Shown here piece after piece: positions 34,549 to 44,285 of a stretch of DNA of 61,711 nt (the first letter of the stretch is position 1; each line of letters begins with the position of its first letter). The stretch covers positions 1 to 61,711 of the forward strand of contig WHUZ01000162.1 in the NCBI GenBank assembly GCA_015179045.1, read 5' to 3'. Both the position numbers and the translations under genes were made by a program. This DNA is from Kalaharituber pfeilii (Eukaryota > Ascomycota > Pezizomycetes > Pezizales > Pezizaceae). Below the pieces are notes generated by a model. That model was given only the letters and a program-made list of their open reading frames with translations, searched no databases and was not told the DNA's origin.

Positions 34549-35517
34549 ATGAATTCCTATACCTCAAGCTGCCCTTTATGCCCTCTTCGTTATAGTTCCG
34601 CAGGAGCATATGCAAACCATCTCAGAAGATATCATCCAGAATACACTATACCTGTCCGTTCTGATCGCTCCTTGAAACGACCACATTCTGACATCCAACC
34701 ATTGCCCGACGTTATGAGGCGGATACCAGGTATTAGATGCCAGGGAAATGATAATACTGGTACCGATGAGGAGTTAGAACAACAGATTGTGATGTATTTT
34801 GCGGATTTTCCAATAGGTACTGTAGAGGACGGGGGATCAAGCTCAACTATCAGCGCCAGCTCCATTACTAGCTCTTCCTCACAGCCCACCACCTCCCAGC
34901 CCACCGTACAAGCCACCACTTCACAAGCCACCACTTCGCAACCCACTGTGTCGGAACCTACCACTTTAGAACCCACCGCCTCACACCTGCCTGCCTCATC
35001 TTCACAGTCTAATTTACAAGGCAATATTATGCAGGCTTTCCCTGCAGAGTTTAGGGCAGGAGATCCAACCAGGGTGTATCTATTTCATAAGAAACGCAGT
35101 TCAACATACAACTTCCTCCATCCATTTGTCAGTGCCCTTGACTACAAGCTAGCCCGTTTTCTCTACTCTTCGCATGTCCCCAAGCATCGAATAGATGAAT
35201 TTTTCCGTGACAACATTTTTCCGACCAACTCCGTTAGCAATCAGACGTCTCGCATCTCCTTCCGCTCAGCATACACCCTCTACAACCAGATAGATAAAAT
35301 GCCTACAGCACCTTCATGGCATGAAGGAAATGTTAATTTTAGACTTGCTTTAGGTACAAAATTCTATTATCGACATATCATTGATTGTATCAAATATCTG
35401 CTAAGGCAGAGAGCATATGAAGACTCGCTGGTCTGGGCACCTGTTCAGGAAAAAAATGCTGCAGGTGAGCGAATTTACCATGAAATGCATACTGGAAGTT
35501 GGTGGTGGGAAGCTCAA

Positions 35518-35567
35518 GTAAGTAGATCTTGTACCATGTACTATTCTAGTATTAATTACATAAGCAG
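35518..35567 (+). other. Intron of the Plavaka transposase
   Basis: GTAAGTAGATC ... ACATAAGCAG, 50 nt. Removal restores the conserved WWWEAQ-ELP core in frame. Confidence 0.85.
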
Positions 35568-37459
35568 GAGGAACTACCAGTCGGAGGTACATTAATTCCA
35601 GTACTGCTAGCATCAGATGGATCACACCTCACAAATTATTCTGGAGATAAGAAGATTTGGCCATTGTATATGACTATAGGAAATATCACTTCAGGGGTGC
35701 GGAACAGTCCAAGTATGAATGCTTGGGTTCCAATAGCTATACTACCAACCATACCTAAGCGAGTCAACCACATTCCGGGATACTCTATTGAGACACAGGA
35801 GGCTGAATCGCTACAAGTGATTCATCATATTCTAGCCCGCATTCTACGTCCACTTACAGAAACTAAGTGTCAACTAGGAATCGAAATGATATGTGCTGAT
35901 GAACAGATCCGTCTTTGTTTTCCACGTTTATGTTGTTGGTTAGCAGATTATATGGAAAACGCAACTCTGCATGGCCTCTACAATAACGTCTGTGCCATAT
36001 GTACTGTCCCTGCAAAAACTCTGGGAGATGAAGATAAATATCCGGATCGCGATCATCAGACATATGCCGAAGCCTATGCAAATTCCGACAGTCTACATTC
36101 CGAAGGGGTCAAATTCGTTGACAACGCACTCTGGACACTACCACTTGCGCCTCCGGACCTGGTATGAGGGGATTTACTTCACAACATTTACTTAGGAATT
36201 ATTGAGCATATGATGGACTGGATACAAGGGTTCCTCACACACCATAATCGTCTTGTGGCATTTGACTTCATATGGAAAAGACTTCCTCCCTATCCATCAT
36301 TTAAGCCACCGGGTAGGGCATACCGATCTATCACACAGTGGACAGGCAAAGAACTCCGCGATGTTGGAAAAGTCATTCTCGCTTCATTCGCAGCTGCATT
36401 GCGTCGGAATTCTGACCAGGAGAGACCGAGCGGTGACCAGATTCAGGAATTCAATCAGGCAATACTTTGCATTCGATATCTGAGTGACTTCTGCTTAATG
36501 GCACAATATAAGATCCACACTGGCAAGACTATAGGATATATGAACTACTACCTTCAGAGCTTCCATCGCTACAAAGATGTATTTCTCCGCTATCGCGCAT
36601 CAAAGACTTCTAGGGATGCAGCAGCGATCGCGAGCTGACTCCTAGCGTCGGAGCACCGACTTGAGCAAGCGGAAGAAAAGTGTGCTGGGAAAGCACGCGA
36701 CCGTAAAAAGAAGGAAAATTTGCTTGAGAGGCAGCAGTTAGTCAAGGAAATTCTGGAAGAGAAATCCCATTTTAATTTTCCCAAAATTCACCTTATCTCA
36801 CATTTCAGTGATCAGATATCGAACTATGGATCTTTGTCCCAATACTCTACTGAAATTTGTGAGTCCATGCACAAAGAGTTGAAGGATGCATACCATCGGA
36901 GCAATAAGGTTGATGCTATGCTACAAATTCTCCAAAATTATACCCGAAGTCATGCTTTTGCTATGCGTGACAAGAATATTTCGGCATGGGCGGAAGAGTT
37001 GCCGGAGATCCGGAATAAAATCCCTAATGTCAGAAATCCGACATCCGGAGATCCGACGCCCGAATCCCCAACACCCACAAATCCGACACCTCCGCAGTCC
37101 GCTAAACCCATCTTAAAGGGCAAGCGAAGTCCTGAGAAGTTATACTCGCTTGATCTGATTGCTGTCAAATATGCTTGCCCTGACCTCATTGAACTGACTC
37201 AGCAATACTTGCAACATACATTGGGCTACTCAAAATTACAGGTCGAAGCATTAATTAACAGCAACTTATACTGTGTATATAATACATTGCAAGTCCCTGT
37301 ATCCGACACACAAAGTCCAGAAGGTTATGTCTTGCATAACATTCGAGCAACAGGCCCATACCAATTTCGAAATCGTGAGGCGAGATCTGATTGGGCATGG
37401 GTACGGGATCCAGGCTTGAAAAATTCGATTAAGGGACGACTTCCAGCTAAGATAAACCT

Positions 37460-37544
37460 TAGTCTCGTTGCTCCTAGCGTCGCAACGTGAAAAAAATAAT
37501 AATACGTAAATCACGTGCGCGCCGTAGCGTCTGGGCACGAGATT
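37460..37544. mobile_element. 85-bp MITE-like insertion with 10-bp target duplication
   Basis: Flanked by AGATAAACCT at 37450-37459 and 37545-37554. The ends are imperfect inverted repeats (left TAGTCTCGTTGCTCC, right on the other strand AATCTCGTGCCCAG; both run into an ACGTGA). Excision with one copy of the duplication restores the reading PAKINLFFELALGEDKF in the Plavaka frame. The 10-bp duplication is in the range seen for MULE-type elements. Confidence 0.75.
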
Positions 37545-37820
37545 AGATAAACCTGTTTTTTGAACTTGCATTGGGCGAAGATAAATTCCTTTCCTTGGCG
37601 CATGTTTCCCCGCTGGAATGCGTCGGAAGCCGGACACCTCATGGAGCTGAAGGTATGGTAAAAGTAGGGTGGCCTTCTAAGCCTATTAATAAAATTGTAC
37701 CTGTTTCTACTGTAGATGGAATGGCACACTTAGTTGTTTTGGAACCTGAAGCTCGATGGTATATAAAATAATCGCATAGATTTTGTGACTTGGCAAGCTT
37801 TGTATGATAGTCTAAGTTAG

Positions 37821-38928
37821 ATATTGTGGTAAAACTACAGATTAGGAGCTAAAGTGCGGTGGGATACTATTGATTAATTCCTATAGAATAACCCCAAATA
37901 TGCGTCCCAAAACGGCCCTATTTATACAGCAAAATTCAGGAAGTACCTTCGTACCCAACTAAACAATCATTGGTGCGGAATGAGGTTGCGCATAGCAGCG
38001 GATTCAGACTGCAAAGAGGATATAATCGGTATAGGAAATAGAAGACCATAAAATCACGAAACGTCAGTCTTGCATCATGGCCACAGCTCAGGTTGCATAT
38101 GTTTCAGCACACCCAACCACTGTGCACGATGTTTCACTTCAGCTCTGCATATTCTTCAACAGATATTACCGGAATCTTGGCAGGAGGAACATGGGCAGGA
38201 CAGGAGGACTCTGGGCATTAGGTATGACGTGAGGAATAGTATGTTCTACAGTTAATAGATTAAGCTGCAAAAAAAATCAGTCATTTTCGTAGCGTAATGG
38301 CAGCGCATCTTCGCAGTGCAATGGCAGCAGCGCAATGGCACCGCACTTTCGCAGTACAATTTCATAACATTTTTTACTCGGCAATTTAATGATTTAGCTC
38401 TTTATGAAATAATCGACTTGGCAAATTGGAAACTAAATTCAAATGTATTGTGGTATCTTGGCGTGCTGATAGCATCATGTTGCCGCTCAGACACAATTGG
38501 CCACCAGTGGTACAAAATGACGCCATGGATGGTAGCTTCACTTTTAGCGCGACATGGCGCTGAGAAGAGGTGAAATGCATCCAGGGCGCTTGTGGGGTTT
38601 TCAGGACCCCGGGCGCTTCAGGGCGATTTTTTTTTTTGCCGATGATCTCGCCCTAGCCCATATGGCTGCATGCGAGTAATGATATTTTTTCTTTTTGTTC
38701 AAAAAAAAAAAATAAAAAAAAAAAAAAAAATAAATAAACCTTTGGCAAATTCTGCTTCAGTTCCCGTGCCACTTCGCTGCCTTCATACATATTCGTCATA
38801 GTCGTCCCAAAGACTTGCGTAAGAAGCTGAAATCATGTAAATTATTGACTCATGAATTGATGGTATGAACCACATTGTCCGCGCGGTGCAGGACTGTAGA
38901 TCGACGGTTGCGACCTTTAACGAGAACT
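37821..38928. other. No gene; a type A hairpin tail at about 38643-38745
   Basis: CTCGCCCTAGCCCATATGGC and TGCATGCGAGTAATGATA followed by interrupted A-runs mark an older type A tail. Elsewhere there are imperfect 'aatggcagcgca' repeats at 38296-38350. 'cccaaaacggcc' at 37908 recalls the copia LTR at 268-510. Confidence 0.5.
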
Positions 38929-38933
38929 AGGAG

Positions 38934-39277
38934 TGTTAGAAACCATGAGCCGAACACACGCGAAACAGTCCGAGCGAAATAGTCCGAGCGAAACAGTCCG
39001 AGTGTGTAAAACATCCGAACATCCGCGATGGCCTAAGCACTCCGAACATCCGCAATGGCCTAAGCACTCCGAACATCCGCGATGGCCCAAACACTCCGGA
39101 CTGAGTATTCCATATTAGGCAGTCCAAATACTTAGCTGTTCTGTTCACTGGTTTTGTATGCAACTTCGTGTTATAGAGTTTTTGTATATATATGGGCTCT
39201 GGAAGCCCCGTTCTTGATTGATCATTAGAATCGAATACACACATCTCTGAGCCTATTCCTCTGTACTCCTTTTCACG
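38934..39277 (+). repeat. Solo LTR, 344 bp, target duplication AGGAG
   Basis: Starts TGTTAGAAACCATGAGCC and ends CTCCTTTTCACG. AGGAG precedes (38929-38933) and follows (39278-39282). It contains three copies of a 27-bp unit with 'gaacatccgcgatggcc'. The terminal G replaces the A of the other copy. Confidence 0.88.
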
Positions 39278-39282
39278 AGGAG

Positions 39283-39602
39283 TGACATTTCCAGAGAACT
39301 GGTACGATGGTATGCGAGTGGGGTGGGGTCATTGCACTACTCTGGGCACTGAGTCCTCTGCTGGGCGGTGGCTAGGCGGAGGCGGAAGTGAATGGGGTAT
39401 CATGTATCTGAGCGAAGGAGATTACTGAATTTGAGTGAGAGTTATTCGATTGAATGAATATTAGGAAAGACATAACTGTGGAAAAGTTGAAAGTAACTGA
39501 CTGAGTGCCAACAGAAGAATAAATGAGCGATAACGAACTGATGAGCTGATGAACAAGTAGGATGATGAACTTAAAAAGAATGCCCTTCTTATACCAGCCG
39601 GT
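39283..39602 (+). mobile_element. Left part of an older type B LINE tail, split by a type A LINE
   Basis: The sequence up to 'gatgctccgccat' (39603-39615) continues after the inserted LINE at 40675 with 'agcgaatagcgatacgcggg', 'gttacgtgatt' and an A-run to about 40711. This makes a B-type hairpin and poly(A). The 5' part shows no clean coding frame. Confidence 0.6.
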
Positions 39603-39624
39603 GATGCTCCGCCATGATGAGGGC

Positions 39625-40487
39625 CGTGGCAGGAGGAGACCCGGCACACGATGGGGCCACACGCAAGATGAGAAAAGCATGGGAGACGAGGGTGGGGAGG
39701 GGCGACATGGACGTAGCGGTCATGTGGGTGAAGGCACATAGAGGGATAGAAGGAAATGAGAGAGCAGACAGGATAGCGGGATGGGGCATGTGAAAAGGAG
39801 TACAGAGGAATAGGCTCAGAGATGTGTGTATTCAATTCTAATGATCAATCAAGAACGGGGCTTCCAGAGCCCATATATATACAAAAACTCTATAACACGA
39901 AGTTGCATACAAAACCAGTGAACAGAACAGCTAAGTATTTGGACTGCCTAATATGGAATACTCAGTCCGGAGTGTTTGGGCCATCGCGGATGTTCGGAGT
40001 GCTTAGGCCATCGCGGATGTTCGGATGTTTTACACACTCGGACTGTTTCGCTCGGACTGTTTCGCTCGGACTGTTTCGCGTGTGTTCGGCTCATGGTTTC
40101 TAACAGGGCACGGCGTTGCAGTATAAGTCTGAAGTGGTCACAGAGGCGGGCCAGAGGCAAAGGGCGAGGAGGGAGAGAGCGGAGGAGAGGAACAGACTCA
40201 AGTTCGCATACAGACCGTTGGAAAGAGCGGGTAGGGAGATAGGTCGATTGGCAGGCCTGCTAGGGGGGAAGGGCTTGAGGGCATGGAGGTGGCAGATCGG
40301 GGAAGGAGACGGTCCAGAGTGCAGATGGTGCGGGGAGAGCGATGAGACGACGGCACACCTGTTGGGGGGGTGCAGAGTGTGGAGGAGGAGGTGGCCGGGA
40401 GGAGAAGAGCATATAAGGTGCCCACCAAAGAAGACAGAAGGAGGGAGAGATCCGATTGAGGAGTTGCTGACGATGCTGGGGGAGTGA
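39625..40487 (+). pseudogene. LINE ORF2 C-terminus (RNase H end and CCHC finger), split by an LTR
   Basis: The frame reads VAGGDPARDGATRKMR and then VAVMWVKAHRGIEGNERADR, with the last catalytic Asp of RNase H in ERADR, then IAGWG. The LTR (39789-40105) intervenes. Removal of it with one GGGCA copy gives IAGWGTALQYKSEVVTEAGQ without a break. Next come RLKFAYRPLERAGREIGRL and ECRWCGESDETTAHLLGGC, a CxxC...H...C finger. The stop is TGA at 40485-40487. RT and endonuclease are missing through 5' truncation. The CxxC spacing differs from the CxC of the type B LINE at 26.5 kb, so these are two LINE families. Confidence 0.83.
39789..40105 (-). repeat. Solo LTR, 317 bp, inverted copy, target duplication GGGCA
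   Basis: Same LTR family as 38934-39277 in opposite orientation (plus-strand ends TGTGAAAAGGAG and GGTTTCTAACA). GGGCA at 39784-39788 and 40106-40110. It is 27 bp shorter because it has two rather than three of the 27-bp units. Confidence 0.88.
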
Positions 40488-40497
40488 GAGAAGACCC

Positions 40498-40558
40498 CCC
40501 GGGTGGGGGGGGGGTGGTGGTGGTGGTGGTGGTGGTGGTGGTGGGGGGGGGGGGAGTT
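40498..40558 (+). repeat. G-rich (TGG)n tract with long G-runs
   Basis: G-runs of up to 12, then about nine TGG units, then another G-run. It lies in the 3' UTR of the LINE just described. The sequence could form G-quadruplexes on the + strand. Confidence 0.85.
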
Positions 40559-40711
40559 TACTCAAGAATCTATTTATGTTACATAATTATTTAGCTACAG
40601 AATCGCCATAGCCCGTAGGGCGGCCTGCGATCAATAATATAAAAAAAAAAAAAAAAAAAAAGATGCTCCGCCATAGCGAATAGCGATACGCGGGGTTACG
40701 TGATTAAAAAA

Positions 40712-41305
40712 AAAATACTAGTCGGTGCAGCATCATCATTTCTAAGGATAACATCCTACACCCCCGAACTCACCTTGATCAGGTGTGTCAGAGTGACCGA
40801 ACAAGGTATCAATGATGCCATGGTGATGAGATATGACACATGGTAATCACGCCATTCATAGTTATCAATGATGCCATGATCATGATGATGAGAGAGAAGC
40901 TTGTTAATTAGCACTCAATGTTAAATAGAATAATGCAAATAACCGACACGCTGGACGCCTATATATAGAGGCCTACACGGCCTCTATACAAAGGTCAAGT
41001 TCCAAGCGTTGTCCTAAGTTACATCTACATTTCGCTGCAATCGCAGACACCGTAACAAGGTGTACGTAACAAAGCTACCATCTACTTGACTATATAACCC
41101 ACGTGAGCTGCAACGTTCATGAGCCCACCACCAGCGCAGTTATAGTGATTAGACGTGCCAGTCTACCACAACGGAAGGGAAGAACTTTTGGCGTCGATCA
41201 ATTTTTTTTTGATCGGCTGCTACTTGTGGGTTTTTGCCAACCAGACTAGGTTTTTGCGAACAACCAAATCCGAAATTCGAGTCTTCAGCGTAGGTCTCTT
41301 AGGAG
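40712..41305. other. No gene recognised
   Basis: 'atcaatgatgccatg' recurs at about 40808 and 40863, and 'atgatgagagagaag' follows. 'ggacgcctatatatagaggc' at about 40952 is palindromic around a TATA sequence. Possibly old LTR sequence. Confidence 0.3.
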
Positions 41306-41318
41306 TGATGGTCTGATT

Positions 41319-41541
41319 TTTTTTTTTTTTTTTCATTACTCGCGTGCCGCCCTATGGGCTATGGCGAGGTATATATTTCAAGGAAAAAATAAATCATAAC
41401 TAAATACAAGTAGTGCCCGTGATGATTATGTGTATTGCGGGTGTCCATACAAAGGGACCTCCTTCACTTCCGCCTTCTGTCCGGTTCGTATGTGCTAATC
41501 CTCAACCATTTCCCGCCCAGTCTCACCTTCTCCGCGCTTGC
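41319..41541 (-). mobile_element. ORF1-only LINE derivative, type A tail, minus orientation
   Basis: Target duplications TGATGGTCTGATT at 41306-41318 and 41542-41554. On the minus strand: the end of an ORF1-like frame (EKVRLGGKWLRISTYEPDRR and a stop), a ~90-bp UTR with 'actacttgtatttag', the hairpin CTCGCCATAGCCCATAGGGC...GCGAG, and poly(A). Confidence 0.87.
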
Positions 41542-41554
41542 TGATGGTCTGATT

Positions 41555-42270
41555 GTTAGAAATTGTGGAAGCTTTTTCTGTGTTAAGTGAGCGTGTAGTT
41601 CTTTATGTGATATTTCTGATTGTTTTTTATGAAGCTCCCAAATCTTTTTGTTGTTTTTCTCGATCGTTTTAAGAATGTTCTCATGGTTCCTTGTAAAGTA
41701 TCCTGTTGCGCTGGGAGATCTGGAGGATGTTGCATTGTTATCGAGAGCGTCCTGTGACGTAGGTTTGAACCCTATAACTTCATTGCGCAGTTCACAATTA
41801 TGGCGGAGAGTAATGTCAAGATAATCTCGCAAAAATGCAAGATTGGCAAAAAAAAAAAAATATGCAGTATTAGAATTTATAACTTAAACAAGTAATTTTC
41901 AAAAATAGCTAAGTAATGCCCGCAGGTGGCTTGAAACTCGGGCATAGACTATGTCTTTGGTGATTACTACTTGTCCCTACTTGTTAGGAATAATGCATGG
42001 GTATTGTGGGTGCTACCGTTGCAAAAGAATTTTCTGCACTTTCCTCCATATGCATTGCCATACTACTGGCAGATCAAGTGAAAGCATTCTCAGACAAGCG
42101 GAGGCAACCGGTATCTTGGGGCAATTCCATGGCCAGCTCGGACTCAAGCTGAGGCCCAGGCTGAGACCAGGCGATCATAAGTAGGAAAAACGGCCAGTGT
42201 GCATACAGGCAGAAAGTGCCTGTCCCGAAAGGTTTTGCTGTCCACTTACAACTTGATTCCATACTCTATC
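41555..42270. other. No gene recognised
   Basis: The minus frame at 41555-41832 (contains LRNEVIGFKPTSQDALDN and ENILKTIEKNNKKIWELHKK) has a coiled-coil look but no family. 'caggcagaaagtgcctgtcc' at 42206 resembles the palindrome of the 22-kb inverted repeat. Confidence 0.3.
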
Positions 42271-42285
42271 TAATTCCTATGCATC

Positions 42286-42524
42286 TCAGACTCGGGGGAC
42301 GATGGTTACGGACAGAGACCTACGAGCCAAATCGAGGAAGGAAATAGGCAGGCTCGGTAGACCTCCTTTCACCCGCATCACGTTGGAGTAACAGCGGGCA
42401 ATACTTGTATTTAGTCCTTAGTCAGTTTTTTTTTTTCCTTAGTGCTAGTTTTTATATATACCTCGCCATAGACCATAGGGCGGCATGCGAGTAATGAAAT
42501 TAAAAAAAAAAAAAAAAAAAAAAA
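42286..42524 (+). mobile_element. ORF1-only LINE derivative, type A tail
   Basis: Perfect 15-bp duplications TAATTCCTATGCATC (42271-42285, 42525-42539). The insert opens inside ORF1 (RLGGRWLRTETYEPNRGRK, stop), then a UTR with 'gcgggcaatacttgtattta', the hairpin CTCGCCATAGACC...GGGCGGCATGCGAG and poly(A). Confidence 0.9.
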
Positions 42525-42634
42525 TAATTCCTATGCATCGGAGCTAGGAAGCACAACACACAGTCTTTCACTGTATCTCCGAACCCAAAGTTCATCAACC
42601 ACGCCGCCAGCCTTTCCATTAGCGTCCACACTGT

Positions 42635-42694
42635 GCCCTGCCATGGCGGACAGCTGCACGCGGGGTCACGTGAAATAAAAAAAAGAAAAGAAAA
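42635..42694 (+). mobile_element. Tail-only LINE insertion, type B hairpin
   Basis: 60 bp in all: CCCTGCCATGGCGGACAGCT, GCACGCGGGGTCACGTGAAA and an A-rich tail, between perfect 14-bp duplications AGCGTCCACACTGT (42621-42634, 42695-42708). Confidence 0.9.
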
Positions 42695-42708
42695 AGCGTC
42701 CACACTGT

Positions 42709-43468
42709 CTCGAGCTGAGGGCGTTTGTGAAAGAGGAGATGCTAAGTGGCACGGATTTTCCTAAGTGCAATTTCTCGACTTTCAAATCAGACATTGGAGA
42801 TCCTTCCATGGGTAGTAAGTAAACGTGCCCTGAATGTGGATATCAGCTAAATAGATATCCAGGGTTTCCGCAACACGTGAAGTTCCCGAATCTTAGTGGC
42901 AGCAGTCTGGGAGCCGCCTAGAGTTCCAGTTTCGCGAATTTGACGAAGATCGGGAGCTTCGCATGAGCATCGTATATGATCTCTATTTTCTGCGTAGGTG
43001 GAAGTGATACAACAGGCAATGGACAGATAATTCGTCCAGGAAGGCTACGTATTGAGATGCTTTTTATTGCCTGGTTTAGCCAGAATTGGTCCCGCAACAT
43101 TCCAGGCTAGCGTACGTGCACTAGGCCGAGTGAATATTCATGGTTGTAGCCCGCATGGACTGGGTTTGGTGGCGCCGGGACGGGAGCGACGTATTGGTGA
43201 CCCTGAAAGCACTCACAAAGAACCGTCCAGTAATTTTGCAGCTTTAGACTCTGTATTCTCTATTCCAACAATTACCCTTGCTGAAGACCTAGACTTTAGT
43301 TTTTGCCATGTTCACCTGCCTTTGCGCAAGCTTTTGTGCGGGCGGCCTGGATAGTGCGCATTGGGTCAGGTTTGGTCATACGGCGATTGTGCCATGACGA
43401 ATAGCTGCAACCGAGGTTACGTGATGATTTTAAAAATAAAAATTCTGCTACTTTGGGCCAGGCCCTGC
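42709..43468. other. No firm gene; possible old type B tail at about 43380-43441
   Basis: 'gtgccatgacgaatagctgc', 'aaccgaggttacgtgat' and an A/T-rich end look like a decayed type B tail without a clear duplication. A + open frame at 43052-43354 has no recognisable domain. Confidence 0.35.
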
Positions 43469-43480
43469 GACATCTAGAAT

Positions 43481-43585
43481 TTTTTTTTTTTTTTTATATA
43501 TATATATATATATATCATTACTCACATACCACCTGTGAGGCTATGGCGAGGTATTGCTTAAATACATATAAAATACATATAAAAT
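43481..43585 (-). mobile_element. Tail-only LINE insertion, type A hairpin, minus orientation, with (TA)n
   Basis: Perfect 12-bp duplications GACATCTAGAAT (43469-43480, 43586-43597). On the minus strand the hairpin reads CTCGCCATAGCC, TCACAGGTGGTAT, GTGAGTAATGAT, then (TA)n and poly(A). The stem contains paired changes relative to other copies (GCCT with AGGT). Confidence 0.87.
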
Positions 43586-43659
43586 GACATCTAGAATGTG
43601 TCACGGTAGTGCGTTACTATTAGATGGAGGAAGCTTGCCGCAGCGCAAAGAAGTGATAT

Positions 43660-44272
43660 ACCACCACCCGCACCGCCGTCACCCGCACCGGCACCACAGC
43701 CATCGCCGCCACCGGTGCCGGCACCATCATCACCGAACACACCACCACCGTCGCCACCCAAGCCAAGACGGAAGCTTCCGACCCAGCAAGAAGCGTTCCG
43801 GCGACACCGTGCCACCACCAAGACCTCTGTCAAGACTGGAATCGTTGTACATGGGGTAGCATTGAGGAAGGATCTGGGGAACGTACAACGATGGCTGGTT
43901 GCAGACAACAAGGACCTGAAGAAGGTGGTTGGGATCTGTTGGTTGAGAAAGAAGGACCTACTAGTTGGAGAGGGGAAGAAGACGAGCTCCATAGTGGTTT
44001 ATCTGGAAGACCAACAGGACATCGACAAGGTGCGACTCGGAGGAAGATGGTTGAAAGTGAGCCAGTACGAGGCGGATAGGGGACGGAGATGAAGAAGGAG
44101 ATGAGACGGACTGGCCGCTCCCCCCGCAACACTATGTAAACCGCGGGCATCATGTATTTAAAGTTGCTTACTTCTTTCGTTCTTTTTGGAGTTTTCTAAT
44201 AAAAACCCTCGCCATAGCCCTTAGGGCGGCAAGCGAGTATTGATACAAAAAAAAAAAAAAAAAAGAAAAAAA
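43660..44272 (+). mobile_element. Longest ORF1-only LINE derivative, type A tail
   Basis: Duplications AAAGAAGTGATAT at 43647-43659 and 44273-44285. It includes about 430 bp of ORF1-like frame, its stop, a ~110-bp UTR, the hairpin CTCGCCATAGCCCTTAGGGC...GCGAG and an A-rich tail. Confidence 0.9.
43661..44092 (+). CDS. LINE ORF1-like protein, C-terminal part
   Basis: Inside the insertion at 43660-44272. It opens with a proline-rich low-complexity region, then GIVVHGVALRKDLGNVQRWL, ICWLRKKDLLVGEGKKTSSI, VVYLEDQQDIDKVRLGGRWL and a terminal SQYEADRGRR before TGA. The GKKxSS-VVYLE...LGG..L pattern is like the RNA-binding part of ORF1 proteins of fungal Tad-type LINEs, in which a CCHC knuckle usually follows; here the frame stops at that point. 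The same ending recurs in at least five other insertions in this window. It is 5'-truncated by the insertion, so the original N-terminus is unknown. Confidence 0.75.
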   Translation, partial: PPPAPPSPAPAPQPSPPPVPAPSSPNTPPPSPPKPRRKLPTQQEAFRRHRATTKTSVKTGIVVHGVALRKDLGNVQRWLVADNKDLKKVVGICWLRKKDLLVGEGKKTSSIVVYLEDQQDIDKVRLGGRWLKVSQYEADRGRR

Positions 44273-44285
44273 AAAGAAGTGATAT

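Larger units (their letters stand above)
34549..37820 (+). pseudogene. Plavaka-family transposase, broken
   Basis: Starts MNSYTSSCPLCPLRYSSAG: a C2H2 finger (CPLC...H-x4-H) typical of Plavaka. Exon 1 (34549-35517) ends after YHEMHTGSWWWEAQ. A 50-nt intron (35518-35567) joins it in phase to EELPVGGTLIPVLLASDGSH, the conserved core, then IWPLYMTIGNI. Later landmarks are LHGLYNNVCAICTVP, HNRLVAFDFIWKRLPPYPSF and LSQYSTEICESMHKELKDAY, and the C-terminus MVKVGWPSKPINKIVPVST followed by GMAHLVVLEPEARWY. Breaks: TGA at 36165-36167 (before GDLLHNIYLGIIEHM), TGA at 36636-36638 (before LLASEHRLEQAEE), an 85-bp insertion at 37460-37544, and a one-base indel in the A-run near 37770, after which NNRIDFVTWQALYD follows to TAG at 37818-37820. 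Both TGAs fit former CGA arginine codons. Terminal repeats of the transposon were not found. Confidence 0.87.
39616..40661 (+). mobile_element. 5'-truncated Tad-like LINE, type A tail, 13-bp target duplication
   Basis: Bounded by GATGCTCCGCCAT at 39603-39615 and 40662-40674. It contains RNase H and zinc-finger coding sequence, a G/T-rich 3' UTR, the hairpin ATCGCCATAGCCC...GGGCGGCCTGCGAT and poly(A). It is interrupted by a solo LTR at 39789-40105. Confidence 0.88.

Noticed and set aside
38936..40103. Paired ORFs beginning MCVF(D/N)SNDQSRTGLPEP on opposite strands.
   Set aside because: They lie in the two solo LTRs and are by-products of the LTR sequence and its 27-bp repeats.
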